Made by a program: the position numbers and the translations under genes. DNA of 35,536 nucleotides, taken from positions 1-35,536 of the forward strand of contig DATDGR010000119.1 in NCBI GenBank assembly GCA_036521995.1. Reading direction: 5' to 3'. The DNA comes from Gp13-AA77 sp036521995. Its GTDB lineage: Bacteria; Acidobacteriota; Terriglobia; UBA7540. Positions 25,000-33,230 of the stretch are shown one piece after another; the stretch's first letter is position 1; each line of letters starts with the position of its first letter. Under the pieces are notes generated by a model, which did not search any database, was not told where the DNA came from, and saw nothing but the letters and a program-made list of their open reading frames with translations.

Positions 25000-25045
25000 G
25001 CACCGCGAAGCGGTGCAAGGCAATAGCCGGGGGCAACGCCCCCGG
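25000..25045 (-). repeat. Two adjacent strong hairpins inside the polysaccharide operon (REP-like/attenuator candidate)
   Basis: Between the flippase stop and the CgeB start, two perfect stems stand 10 bases apart. One is 8 bp with a 3-base loop (25027-25034 with 25038-25045, CCGGGGGC/GCCCCCGG); the other is 7 bp with a 3-base loop (25000-25006 with 25010-25016, GCACCGC/GCGGTGC). On the minus strand the second stem is followed by TTTTCCC, so it resembles a weak intrinsic terminator. Paired palindromes of this type are also typical of bacterial REP/BIME repeats. Confidence 0.6.
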
Positions 25046-25092
25046 AAAAGGAGCGCCTCCACCTCCGGGGACGTGAGAATCACAACGGGTGG

Positions 25093-26457
25093 TCATATCG
25101 ACCCCGGCACCGCTTTGGGATGACCGAGCGCCAGCGCCGGAAACTCACCCAATAGCTCTCGAAGACCTAGATGCAGCCGTGAGCGCGAGAGGCTGAGCAT
25201 GAGACAGAGGCTCGTCGTGTAAGCGAAAGTTGAAGCGATGGCGGCTCCCAGGAATCCGAAGCGAGGCAGCAGCAGGAGCAATCCTACGAAGGTGACGGCG
25301 GTCGAAAGGCCCTCAGCGTACGACGGGAGCGCCGGTCGTTCGAGCGCGCGGGCGCCGTCATAGAGAACCTGGTTGAGGCCTAGGGCCACGGTTCCCGGCA
25401 GCAGGATCTTGCAGGCCGTCACGGCAGCGTGATACGAGGGTCCGTAGGCCAGGCTGATGAGCCAGGGACAGAGAACGAAAATCAGGGTGCATCCTACCGA
25501 AAGCGCCGCCAGTGTGACCCGGAACCCGCGGGCGATGATCCGGCGCGCTTGTTCCGGACTCACGTTGGAGCCGGTGGCGATGGTCACCATGCCGGCCGCT
25601 TGGGGAAAGAAGCTGACCGAGGTGGCGAGCGCTACCGCCACCACGTAAAGGCCCAGGTCGCGCGGTCCGACAAAGAGCGACAGCAGGAGCTGGTCGGAAC
25701 GCTGATTGACGTAGGAGGTGACAGAAGAGAGATGAGACCGCCAGCCGTAGCGAAGCAGTCCGGCGCAGGCGGCGCGGTTCCAGGCAAGTCGATACGGCCG
25801 CGATCGGTCCGGCTGCCGCCGCGAGACGGCCAGCACCCGCCAGGCCCCGACAGCGGCCGCCAGGCAGACACCCGCGATCTGAAGCAGCAGCACTTCGCCG
25901 AGACCGGCTCGATGCCGCAGCACCAGGAAGGCGAGGCCGAGGGCATAAACCGTCGGCGCCGCAGCGCGGATGAGGTTGAAGGAGAGCAGATCGAGCTGAC
26001 CCTGCAGGAGGCTGGCCGGATAGCCCACAAAGATGAGGATCGGCGAAAAGGCCAGGAAGAGAAGCGCCAGATGCCGGGTGTCGGGGCTGTAGTGCCGGAG
26101 CGCCAGGGGGATCACCACTGCGCCTAGCAGGAGCACCGCCAGGGATTGCAGCAGCCAGATGATAACGGCCGCCGTCCAGACCTCGCCCGGCGCGAATCGC
26201 CGCTTGCCGGTATGAAAGACGATCGCCTGGCAGAGGCCAAGGCTCGTCAGCAGGACCAGAATCAGGGGCCAGAGGGTAACGGCCGCCAGCTCGCCGCGGC
26301 CCTGGGGTCCGAGGAGGCGGGCGGAAGCAATGCCCGTGAAGACGCCGAGTGCCAGCACGGTCGCCTGGCCGCCCAGGGTGGTCACGAGATGACGCAGATA
26401 GGGCGAAGGCAGGGGCTTAAGGTTCACGAGGGTCTGTGGAATCGTCGGCGTGCGCAT
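25093..26457 (-). CDS. wzx: Polysaccharide flippase (Wzx-like, MOP superfamily)
   Basis: This 454-residue protein has about 12 hydrophobic segments and the characteristic N-terminal helix LVTTLGGQATVLALGVFTGI ASARLLGPQGRGELA (the GxxxxARLLGPxGRG pattern of MOP flippases). Later segments include ACAGLLRYGWRSHLSSVTSY, NQRSDQLLLSLFVGPRDLGL and YVVAVALATSVSFFPQAAGM. It should move undecaprenyl-pyrophosphate-linked repeat units across the inner membrane. ATG 26457 overlaps the O-antigen ligase end by 41 bp; GTG 26427 is an alternative, and neither has a strong ribosome-binding site. Its product feeds the Wzy polymerase encoded nearby. Confidence 0.87.
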   Translation of the reverse strand: MRTPTIPQTLVNLKPLPSPYLRHLVTTLGGQATVLALGVFTGIASARLLGPQGRGELAAVTLWPLILVLLTSLGLCQAIVFHTGKRRFAPGEVWTAAVIIWLLQSLAVLLLGAVVIPLALRHYSPDTRHLALLFLAFSPILIFVGYPASLLQGQLDLLSFNLIRAAAPTVYALGLAFLVLRHRAGLGEVLLLQIAGVCLAAAVGAWRVLAVSRRQPDRSRPYRLAWNRAACAGLLRYGWRSHLSSVTSYVNQRSDQLLLSLFVGPRDLGLYVVAVALATSVSFFPQAAGMVTIATGSNVSPEQARRIIARGFRVTLAALSVGCTLIFVLCPWLISLAYGPSYHAAVTACKILLPGTVALGLNQVLYDGARALERPALPSYAEGLSTAVTFVGLLLLLPRFGFLGAAIASTFAYTTSLCLMLSLSRSRLHLGLRELLGEFPALALGHPKAVPGSI

Positions 26458-27793
26458 CGGGGCACACCGCGAGCCCGGCGCAGAGGCTGAACCAGGCGGC
26501 GTTCGCAGGTATGTGCAGGTTGAAGTCAACCAGGCTGTGAACCAGCAAGCCGCAGCAGCCGAGCGCCGCGCCGAGGCGGATCCAGCCGGCGCCGCGCCCG
26601 AGCCGGTCGTGCAAGTCGCGGAAGGCCGCTCTAAAAAACAGGATCAGGGCAGCTAGGATCGCCAGGCCACCGATGATCCCGGCCTCAGCCAGCGCTTCGG
26701 CGTAGTCGTTATGAGCATGGTCCCAGTCGAGGTCGCTCGGGAAGCTGCGGTACCGTGGATAGACGGTGGCGAAGCTGCCGAGGCCGGTGCCGAGCCAGGG
26801 GTGGTCTCTGAAGATGCGCAGCGAGTCGCGCGCCAGCAGACGGCGCTCTCCGAAGGTCGCGTCAGGCGAGCGGGTCACGTTGGCAACGGTAACGAGCCGC
26901 TTCGAAACCTGACCCGGGTCAAGCCAGAGGAACAGGCCTGCGGCCGCGGTCAGACCGAGCAGTCCCCCGATCGCCAGGGAGCGCCGTCCGACTCCGGGGA
27001 AGCGCCTCCAAAGGATCAAGCCCAGGATGATGATCTCGACGGCCAGAGAGACTACTCCTCCCCGCGAGCCGGAGAGCAGGACGGAGGCTACAGCGATCAA
27101 GATTCCGAAGATCAGCAAGAGACGAAGCTGGCGGCCGGCCCATCGAGCCCAAATGGAGATGAGGTAGCAGAGGGCGATGGGGATCAGCATCTCCATGAGG
27201 CCAGCAAAGTGGTTGTGATTTACGTAAGGTCCGAAGATCCATCCGCCCCACCTTGGTCTGACTACCCCGTAGATCGTGTCCGGGCTGGCGAAGAACTGCA
27301 GCGTACCGAACAGGGCCAGCGCGCCGGCGAGGATCGCCAGTGTGAGCCCTAGCCGACGTGACGGTCCCGAGGGCGCAGCAGCCCATAGGTTTAGCGCCAG
27401 GAAGAAGATCATCAGGTTCGTGACAAGCTTGAGCAGGGCCTCGCGAGTGGCGATCGAGTCTGCCGTAAGATGGGCGGAGAACTGAAGAAGGCCGAGCATG
27501 AGAAACAATGCTGCCGGCAGGTACAAGGGTGTCCAAACGATCCGGGCGAGCCCACTGCGTGTGGCTGACAGGGCCCACACAATCAGGAGGGCAGACAGCG
27601 CCAGGGTGATCGCTCCCCAGGCCCACGGTTGCACGGCTCCGAAGCCGAAAGTCGCCAGTGTCAGGGTCAGAATCAAGCCGGCGCGGGCAACAGCCAGCCA
27701 TCGATCGCCGGAGTGGCGTTCTACGAGCGGTGCCGTCTCAACGCTGTCGAATGAGATAGCAACCTGAGTGGGATCGACTAAATTGCCGGGCAT
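26417..27793 (-). CDS. O-antigen ligase / polymerase domain membrane protein
   Basis: This 458-residue protein has ten or more membrane segments, for example AGLILTLTLATFGFGAVQPW and LYLPAALFLMLGLLQF. The Wzy_C/O-antigen-ligase core is recognisable: WIFGPYVNHNHFAGLMEMLI, VASVLLSGSRGGVVSLAVE, then the periplasmic loop FGERRLLARDSLRIFRDHPW, LGTGLGSFATVYPRY and DWDHAHNDYAEALAEAGII. The H-ND-E pattern in that loop is the WaaL-type signature. It could ligate polymer to an acceptor, glycosylate proteins, or act as a second polymerase. ATG 27793 overlaps the upstream TPR gene by 16 bp; TTG 27811 is a weaker alternative. Coupling with a TPR protein recalls ligases that work with TPR partners. Confidence 0.88.
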   Translation of the reverse strand: MPGNLVDPTQVAISFDSVETAPLVERHSGDRWLAVARAGLILTLTLATFGFGAVQPWAWGAITLALSALLIVWALSATRSGLARIVWTPLYLPAALFLMLGLLQFSAHLTADSIATREALLKLVTNLMIFFLALNLWAAAPSGPSRRLGLTLAILAGALALFGTLQFFASPDTIYGVVRPRWGGWIFGPYVNHNHFAGLMEMLIPIALCYLISIWARWAGRQLRLLLIFGILIAVASVLLSGSRGGVVSLAVEIIILGLILWRRFPGVGRRSLAIGGLLGLTAAAGLFLWLDPGQVSKRLVTVANVTRSPDATFGERRLLARDSLRIFRDHPWLGTGLGSFATVYPRYRSFPSDLDWDHAHNDYAEALAEAGIIGGLAILAALILFFRAAFRDLHDRLGRGAGWIRLGAALGCCGLLVHSLVDFNLHIPANAAWFSLCAGLAVCPDAHADDSTDPREP

Positions 27794-29214
27794 ATCAGTG
27801 AAGTACCGCAAGGTGGGTTGGTGACGCGGGCTCCGAGGGGGGGGCCGGGCGTCAAGTTGCCCGGCGGGTTTGTGGCCGTCAGTGACACATCGTCAAGCCA
27901 AAACGTGCCCCTGACCTCGGCAGGGAACGCACGACTGCGTGGCCGCCAGATCGATATCTTTACCAAATGAGTTTTCGGCCCCGTCTCGAACGCCAAGCGG
28001 ATCGGATGCCAAGGGGTTGTAGCCACCGTGGGTTCGGTGGCAGTGGTCAGGCAATTGAGGCAGAAGGGGTCGAGCACGCGGAGGCGGGGACCGCTGTCCG
28101 ACGTGATCGCATCGCTGCGAACGAAGGCCGAAAGCACGTAACGCTGCCCAGGCTGGACCGGAACTAACTGATAAATGGGCTCGTATTCGTCGTCTTGCTC
28201 CGCGCTGAACTCTATCCGTAAGCAGTGAGAGCCCCAGTGGGCGGCACCCGAGAACCCGATTGAGACGAAGGGCTGCCGCCGGTATCTCCAGTCAAATCCT
28301 GAGTTTAAAACAGGCTGCTCGAAGCCGCCGTTGAAGACACGCTCATCGTGGTTAGCGTACCCGGGCGAATCTGGATCAGCATCGGCCACTACCCCCAGTC
28401 GCTCGAGGTCATGCCAGACCGCAAGGGCCTCATTTTCCCTTCCTAAGTCGATGAGGTGATTCAGATAAGGCGCCACCGCCGGGAACGCAAAGGGAGGGTT
28501 CTCGGGGTGAGCCTCCGTTCGGCTCTTGAGTTCGACGCGGCGCCATCCGGCATAGGCGGAATCGTCCTGGCCTCGATCGCTCAGGAAGCTCACGAAGGCC
28601 AGCTCCAGCTGCGGATCCTGGTTCGCTCCCAGGACTCCTTCTTCGACAAACTCGGCACTGCCCAGCATCGGAAGGCACACCTGAAACGTGGCCGGCGCGT
28701 AACCGGAATCCAGTTCCAGCAGACGCCGGAAAAGAGGCAGCGCCCTCTCCCGTCGATTCGTCCGCAAGTAGTGGTTCGCGGCGGACCAGAAGAGACGTGG
28801 CGTCCTAGGACTAAGCGCGAGAGCACGCTCGACGGAGTGGTCAGAGCAAGCCGTGTCGCCGGCTGATTCGCAAGCCGAGGCGAGATCCGACCAATAGAGG
28901 GCCTCACCAGGATTCAACTCGGTGGCGCGACGCAAGTGCACGATAGCGTCCTCGAGGTCGGCTCCGGCGGAAGAGTTGAAACGCACCACGCCCAGACGGT
29001 GGTGAAGTGCGGGATTCGAAGAGTCGATGGACAAGGCCTTCTTGAGCGCCATAACATCGGTCGATTCACCCAAACTGCTGGCCGTTGTAATACGCAGAGC
29101 TTCGAACGCCAGGAAAAATGCCGGAAACACGATGAGAACGAGGAACAGATTTGTGCGGCCGCGCAATCGTAGGGACGACTGGATAGTGCGTGCCTTGAGG
29201 ATGGGGACGGCCAT
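27778..29214 (-). CDS. Membrane-anchored TPR protein with C-terminal carbohydrate-binding-like domain
   Basis: This 478-residue protein has a short basic N-terminus and one TM helix (TNLFLVLIVFPAFFLAFEAL, about 21-40). TPR-like units span about residues 55-265, for example ALKKALSIDSSNPALHHRLG, AIVHLRRATELNPGEALYWS and ALPLFRRLLELDSGYAPATF. A beta-rich C-terminal domain follows from about 290: FNGGFEQPVLNSGFDWRY, HCLRIEFSA, QRYVLSAFVRSD and GTFWLDDVSLT. The NGGFE...F.W, Y.LS...R and WLDDVSL features match galactose-binding/CBM4_9-type modules. It probably faces the periplasm, holding glycan while the TPRs contact the coupled O-antigen ligase. The final 35 residues are Pro-rich. I infer the partner from gene overlap only. 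Confidence 0.8.
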   Translation of the reverse strand: MAVPILKARTIQSSLRLRGRTNLFLVLIVFPAFFLAFEALRITTASSLGESTDVMALKKALSIDSSNPALHHRLGVVRFNSSAGADLEDAIVHLRRATELNPGEALYWSDLASACESAGDTACSDHSVERALALSPRTPRLFWSAANHYLRTNRRERALPLFRRLLELDSGYAPATFQVCLPMLGSAEFVEEGVLGANQDPQLELAFVSFLSDRGQDDSAYAGWRRVELKSRTEAHPENPPFAFPAVAPYLNHLIDLGRENEALAVWHDLERLGVVADADPDSPGYANHDERVFNGGFEQPVLNSGFDWRYRRQPFVSIGFSGAAHWGSHCLRIEFSAEQDDEYEPIYQLVPVQPGQRYVLSAFVRSDAITSDSGPRLRVLDPFCLNCLTTATEPTVATTPWHPIRLAFETGPKTHLVKISIWRPRSRAFPAEVRGTFWLDDVSLTATNPPGNLTPGPPLGARVTNPPCGTSLICPAI

Positions 29215-29251
29215 CAGACCATGCCGAACGGTGAGGTTGTCAGACTCCGGG

Positions 29252-31522
29252 TTAAGACCCAGGCGATACAGGATCGCGCTCGTAGTAGGAGTGATAGCGG
29301 GAGTACGAAGCGTAGTAGTAAGCGTCGTGTCGGAAGTCCACCTTGTTCATCACCACGCCCAACACCCGCCCGCCGGCGTTTTCAAGCAGCGCGTGCGCCC
29401 GAAGCAGCGCGCCGCGCACGGTCACTCCGCTTTCCACTACTAGAACCACACCGTCCACCAGGGTTGAGAGGATGGTGGCGTCGGTCACCATCAGCAGCGG
29501 CGGCGAATCCACCACGACGTGGTCGAAGCGCTCTCGCAATTGCTGCAGAACGTCCGCCATCCTGGGTGAAGAGAGCAACTCAGCCGGATTGGGCGGGGTC
29601 GGGCCGCCGGGCAGCACCCAAAGCTGCGGAATACCTTCAACCTGGTGAAGCACCTGGTTGAGTTCGATAGCCCCTGTCAGCAGGCCACTGAGTCCGCACT
29701 CGTCGGCCAAGCCCAGGTGAGGTGCGATGACGGGCTTGCGAAGGTCGGCATCCACAATCAGCACCCGGCTGCCCCGCTGCGCCAGGGTCAAAGCCAGGTT
29801 CAGTGAAGTGCAGCTCTTACCCTCGTTTGGCTGCGGGCTTGTGACCAGCAGCACCTGGGGAGGGCGAACCGCGGTCGAGAGCAGAATCGAGGTGCGCAGC
29901 GCCCGGTACGATTCCGACAGCGCGGAGGCCGGATGTTTCAAGACCGCCAGGGCCACAGCACCGTTAGCCGTTCCCTTGGCGAGGGCGCCGTTCTTTCGGT
30001 GACCGTTCTTTCCGCGACCGACTTTGCGCCAGTACGGGCTCCTGCCCTCGGAGCCCGCCGCCGGCACAATGGCGAGCGCCGGAGCGGCGATGAGCCGCTC
30101 GACATCCTCAGCACTCTTGATCGAGTTGTCCAGTCCCTCTTCAACGAAAGCCAGCGTCACGCCGAGGATCAGGCCGACGATCGCTGCAATCGCCAGATTG
30201 AGCAAGCGCTTCGGCCGGACAGGGGAAGAAGGGGTGGCAGCCGTGTCGATCACGTGAATGTTGGTGGCTCTCAAGCCCGCCGACACCGTGGCGTCCTTCA
30301 GCCGCTGCAAGAGGCTGTCATAGAGCTGCTGGTTCGTTTCAAATTCTCTCTTGAGGATATTGTGCCGGATGAGGAGCTGATTCAGTTTGCCGACCTCGCC
30401 CTTTTCCTGCACGACGGCGTCGGAGAGCAACTGCTCCCGCCCTCGCGCGGCAGTGTAGTCACTATGGATCCTCTCGATTACACGGTGCCGCTCGCCGTCG
30501 ATGATTGAGTCCATCGCTTTCAACTGGCCTTCAAGCCGCACCACTTTGGGAAACTTCGGTCCGTATTGGCCGAGCGCCTCGGTGTACTGATCGCTCAGGT
30601 CGGCGTACTTCTCCTGGAGGTGCTGCAGCAATTCGTCTTGCACTAATACGGCGGCTTGCGACTGGTTGGAGCGAACCAAGTCATAGAGGGATTCCTTCTG
30701 CACGCGGTCGTTCTGGGCATTGGTCAGGTCGCGGCTCAGATCGGACAGCCGCTCTTCCACCACGTTCTCCTTGTCACTCACATTGACGATGGCGTTCTGC
30801 CGCTCGTAATCCACCAGTGCCTGCTGAGACCGCTCCACTTTGGCCTTGAGCTCGTCAAGCTGCTGCTCCATCCAAGCCGAGGCCTGCCGGGTGGCGTCAT
30901 ACTTCCTGCGGAAGTTGTATTCCGCATAGTTGTTGACAAGCGCGTTCGCCACCGCGGCTGCGAGGGACGCGTCCGTGCTCTCGAAACTGATTTCCAGCAT
31001 CCGGCTGTTCCGCATCAGTTCTACATGCAAGCGCTTCCGAAAGGCCCGAATGAGACGACCCCTTTGCGAGGGCGCCACGTCCGAGGTTCCCGACCCTCCG
31101 GGATCGCCGGCGGAGCCAAATTCCGCTTTTTGGACCAGACCGAGCTGCTGGATGGTTTGCCACGCCAGGGTGTCACTTTCGAGGACATTGACCTGTGTCT
31201 GCAGAAAGGCGTCATCGCTCGGTACGCTGCGGTAGAGATCGCTCAGAGACTGAATCTCGGGTGCTTCGGCTTCCACCTCCACGCGGGCCGTCGCCTCGTA
31301 GACCGGCTGCATCTTGAAAGAGACAATCGCCATCAGCGCCACCAGAACGCAGGTGGCGGTCAAGATAGTCCAGCGGCGCTTGGCAAGGACATGCCAATAA
31401 GCCCGCAGATAAAAATAAGTGTCCGTTCGTTCCAGCTCGACATCGGCAAGATGGGACGCCGGATGCCGGACTCGCCTCGGGCTATCAGGCCGGATGTGGT
31501 CCAACGACTCGTTTTCGATCAT
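29252..31522 (-). CDS. wzc: Polysaccharide co-polymerase and tyrosine autokinase (Wzc/BY-kinase)
   Basis: This 756-residue inner-membrane protein has a Wzz-type chain-length domain. TM1 is at about 51-68, followed by a periplasmic coiled-coil-rich region (200-415) and TM2 at about 440-460 after the Pro-rich SSPVRPKRLL. The cytoplasmic BY-kinase domain has Walker A TSPQPNEGKSCTSLNLALTL (561-580), Walker A' VLIVDADLRKP (587-597) and Walker B HVVVDSPPL (668-676). The C-terminus carries seven tyrosines between 735 and 747, the autophosphorylation cluster that controls oligomer state and chain length. A Lys/Gly-rich insert (about 500-516) sits between TM2 and the kinase. All catalytic motifs are intact. 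It lies 17 bp downstream of the Wza gene. Confidence 0.96.
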   Translation of the reverse strand: MIENESLDHIRPDSPRRVRHPASHLADVELERTDTYFYLRAYWHVLAKRRWTILTATCVLVALMAIVSFKMQPVYEATARVEVEAEAPEIQSLSDLYRSVPSDDAFLQTQVNVLESDTLAWQTIQQLGLVQKAEFGSAGDPGGSGTSDVAPSQRGRLIRAFRKRLHVELMRNSRMLEISFESTDASLAAAVANALVNNYAEYNFRRKYDATRQASAWMEQQLDELKAKVERSQQALVDYERQNAIVNVSDKENVVEERLSDLSRDLTNAQNDRVQKESLYDLVRSNQSQAAVLVQDELLQHLQEKYADLSDQYTEALGQYGPKFPKVVRLEGQLKAMDSIIDGERHRVIERIHSDYTAARGREQLLSDAVVQEKGEVGKLNQLLIRHNILKREFETNQQLYDSLLQRLKDATVSAGLRATNIHVIDTAATPSSPVRPKRLLNLAIAAIVGLILGVTLAFVEEGLDNSIKSAEDVERLIAAPALAIVPAAGSEGRSPYWRKVGRGKNGHRKNGALAKGTANGAVALAVLKHPASALSESYRALRTSILLSTAVRPPQVLLVTSPQPNEGKSCTSLNLALTLAQRGSRVLIVDADLRKPVIAPHLGLADECGLSGLLTGAIELNQVLHQVEGIPQLWVLPGGPTPPNPAELLSSPRMADVLQQLRERFDHVVVDSPPLLMVTDATILSTLVDGVVLVVESGVTVRGALLRAHALLENAGGRVLGVVMNKVDFRHDAYYYASYSRYHSYYERDPVSPGS

Positions 31523-31538
31523 GGTTAACCGGAAGAAG

Positions 31539-32585
31539 TCAGCGTCTCCAAATAATCACACCAGTGGTAATTTGAACCGCCGCTTCGGCGGCCCGCCTCA
31601 TGGCTTGCTTGCCTTTGCTGTCGGGGACAAACAGGATCTCGTTGGCATGCATGGGCTCGTCTGGGGCGCGCCCGGCCAGAATATCGTTCAATTTCACAGG
31701 CGCGTCTTCTTCATCGCCCGCGCCCGAAGATTTCGGGTGGACGATCAGCGCTTTGTTTCCTACCGCCGTTGGCTTCAAGTCCTCCGCCAGGGCCACTGCC
31801 TTGAGAACCGTCATAGGTTGGTGCTCGCTGTTCAGCACGAAGCCTCCCGGACGATTCACCGCTCCCACCACGTAAATGACGCCGGCGTGCTGGACCGTGA
31901 CCCGGTCGCCTCCGTGGAGCTCGAGGTTCAGACGCGGATCATTGGTTGCCATGAGCCGCTTCAGATCGATCACCTCGGCGCCGGGCACGTCGTCAGAGTG
32001 GGCGCTTCCATCGCGGCCGGTCTCGCTTTCCTGAGCCTCGGCGGCGGCGCTGCCGTGAGTAACGACCGCCACGCCACTGGCGTCGTCGGCCAGGCCCTCG
32101 GCTTGAGCGAGCACATCGAGCAGCGTAGTCGAGCCGAAGACTGGGTAAATCTGGGGCTTCTTCACCGCTCCCGTTACCGTGACGGAGTGCAGACGCGACT
32201 CCTTCACGTCCACGGTAACGTGAGGATCGCTCACCAGGCCGTCCGTCTGGAGCCGCTTGGTGATCGCCAAGGCGAGCTGATCCGTGGTGAGTCCCGCCGC
32301 TGCGACAGGATGCTGAACGAGCGGCAGGGCGATCAGACCCCCCGGGCTTACCCGGTAGGGCTTGGACATTTCCGGTACGTCGAATACGGAGATGTCCAAC
32401 AGGTCGTCGGGGCTGATCACGTATTCGCCCGGCGCTGATAGCGTAATCGGCCGCACAGTCCCAGAGGACCCCCGGGACAGGGCAGTCTCGTTACCGCTGA
32501 GGGACCCCTGGCCCGCGAGACCGCTGCCGCCGAACAGGATCAGCGAAGCCGCCGCCGTCAGGACCAGTGGTTTCTTAAGAGACAT
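31539..32585 (-). CDS. wza: Polysaccharide export outer-membrane protein (Wza-like)
   Basis: This 348-residue export protein has a signal peptide (LVLTAAASLILFGGSGLAG). The Poly_export domain begins PGEYVISPDDLLDISVFDVP, continues YRVSPGGLIALPLV and LALAITKRLQ, and reaches VTVDVKESRLHSVTVTGAVK. SLBB modules follow (YPVFGSTTLLDVLAQAEGLA, VIYVVGAVNRPGGFVLNSEH). No lipobox cysteine is seen at the signal cleavage site, unlike E. coli Wza. An acidic, Ser/Glu-rich insert lies between the SLBB units (SAAAEAQESETGRDGSAHSD). It would form the outer-membrane exit above Wzc. The start overlaps the NusG-like gene by 11 bp. Confidence 0.93.
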   Translation of the reverse strand: MSLKKPLVLTAAASLILFGGSGLAGQGSLSGNETALSRGSSGTVRPITLSAPGEYVISPDDLLDISVFDVPEMSKPYRVSPGGLIALPLVQHPVAAAGLTTDQLALAITKRLQTDGLVSDPHVTVDVKESRLHSVTVTGAVKKPQIYPVFGSTTLLDVLAQAEGLADDASGVAVVTHGSAAAEAQESETGRDGSAHSDDVPGAEVIDLKRLMATNDPRLNLELHGGDRVTVQHAGVIYVVGAVNRPGGFVLNSEHQPMTVLKAVALAEDLKPTAVGNKALIVHPKSSGAGDEEDAPVKLNDILAGRAPDEPMHANEILFVPDSKGKQAMRRAAEAAVQITTGVIIWRR

Positions 32586-33156
32586 AACTTATGGGGTTGG
32601 CCGACCTCGACTGTGGGAACCGGTGCGCGCACTCCACGGTGGAGGCGTCGACCTCTACGGCCACGGATTGTTGGAGAAGCTCGATACTGAGCACGAGTCT
32701 GAAAACGCCTTTCCAGCGGGTGATCATCCCTTCCAAGCCCTCCAGGGGTCCGGCTTTGACCCTGACCCAGTCTCCGCCTTTCAAGAAGGGATGGGGCTCA
32801 ACACGAGTACCCTTCTCTGTCAACTGCCGCACGGATTCGATCTCCGCTGGCGAAATCGGGACCGGCCGATCCGCGTTCGGTACGAAGTAGTGCACGCCCG
32901 GTGTTGTCAGGGCTCCGGCCCGCCTCTCGAGCCGGGTCCGCAGGAAAACGTAGCCCGGAAAGAGGGGAAGCGAAAGTCGCTTGACGCGGTCCTGCCATCG
33001 ATGAGCTGCCGAGTAGAGCGGCAGAAAGACTTCGAATCCCTTGCCAGCGAGAGTCTGGGCCACGACTTTCTCGTGCTGGTGACGGGTGTAGAGCGCGTAC
33101 CACGAGCTGGCAGCGCCGGCCTCCCGTTCGCCATGGCTCCAGTCTGGCCTCTGCAT
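32575..33156 (-). CDS. NusG-like transcription antiterminator (UpxY/RfaH/LoaP type)
   Basis: This 193-residue paralogue of NusG has an NGN domain, SSWYALYTRHQHEKVVAQTL (18-37) through PLFPGYVFLR (64-73), with the polymerase-binding aromatic patch. A KOW domain follows at about 126-155 (KGGDWVRVKAGPLEGLEGMI). Specialised NusG paralogues encoded at the start of capsule/EPS operons (RfaH, UpxY, LoaP) suppress termination in their own long transcripts. Position here, second in the operon and overlapping wza by 11 bp, fits that role. GGCGGAG precedes ATG 33156. Housekeeping NusG is excluded by context (no SecE, RplK or RplA). Function is by family; the target hairpin is not known. Confidence 0.9.
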   Translation of the reverse strand: MQRPDWSHGEREAGAASSWYALYTRHQHEKVVAQTLAGKGFEVFLPLYSAAHRWQDRVKRLSLPLFPGYVFLRTRLERRAGALTTPGVHYFVPNADRPVPISPAEIESVRQLTEKGTRVEPHPFLKGGDWVRVKAGPLEGLEGMITRWKGVFRLVLSIELLQQSVAVEVDASTVECAHRFPQSRSANPISYVS

Positions 33157-33230
33157 AAAGCTCCGCCCTGTGACTTACAGCTCTCCGCTCCGTAAGCCGA
33201 TGCCGACCTGACGCCGGGGGACGCCGCAAC

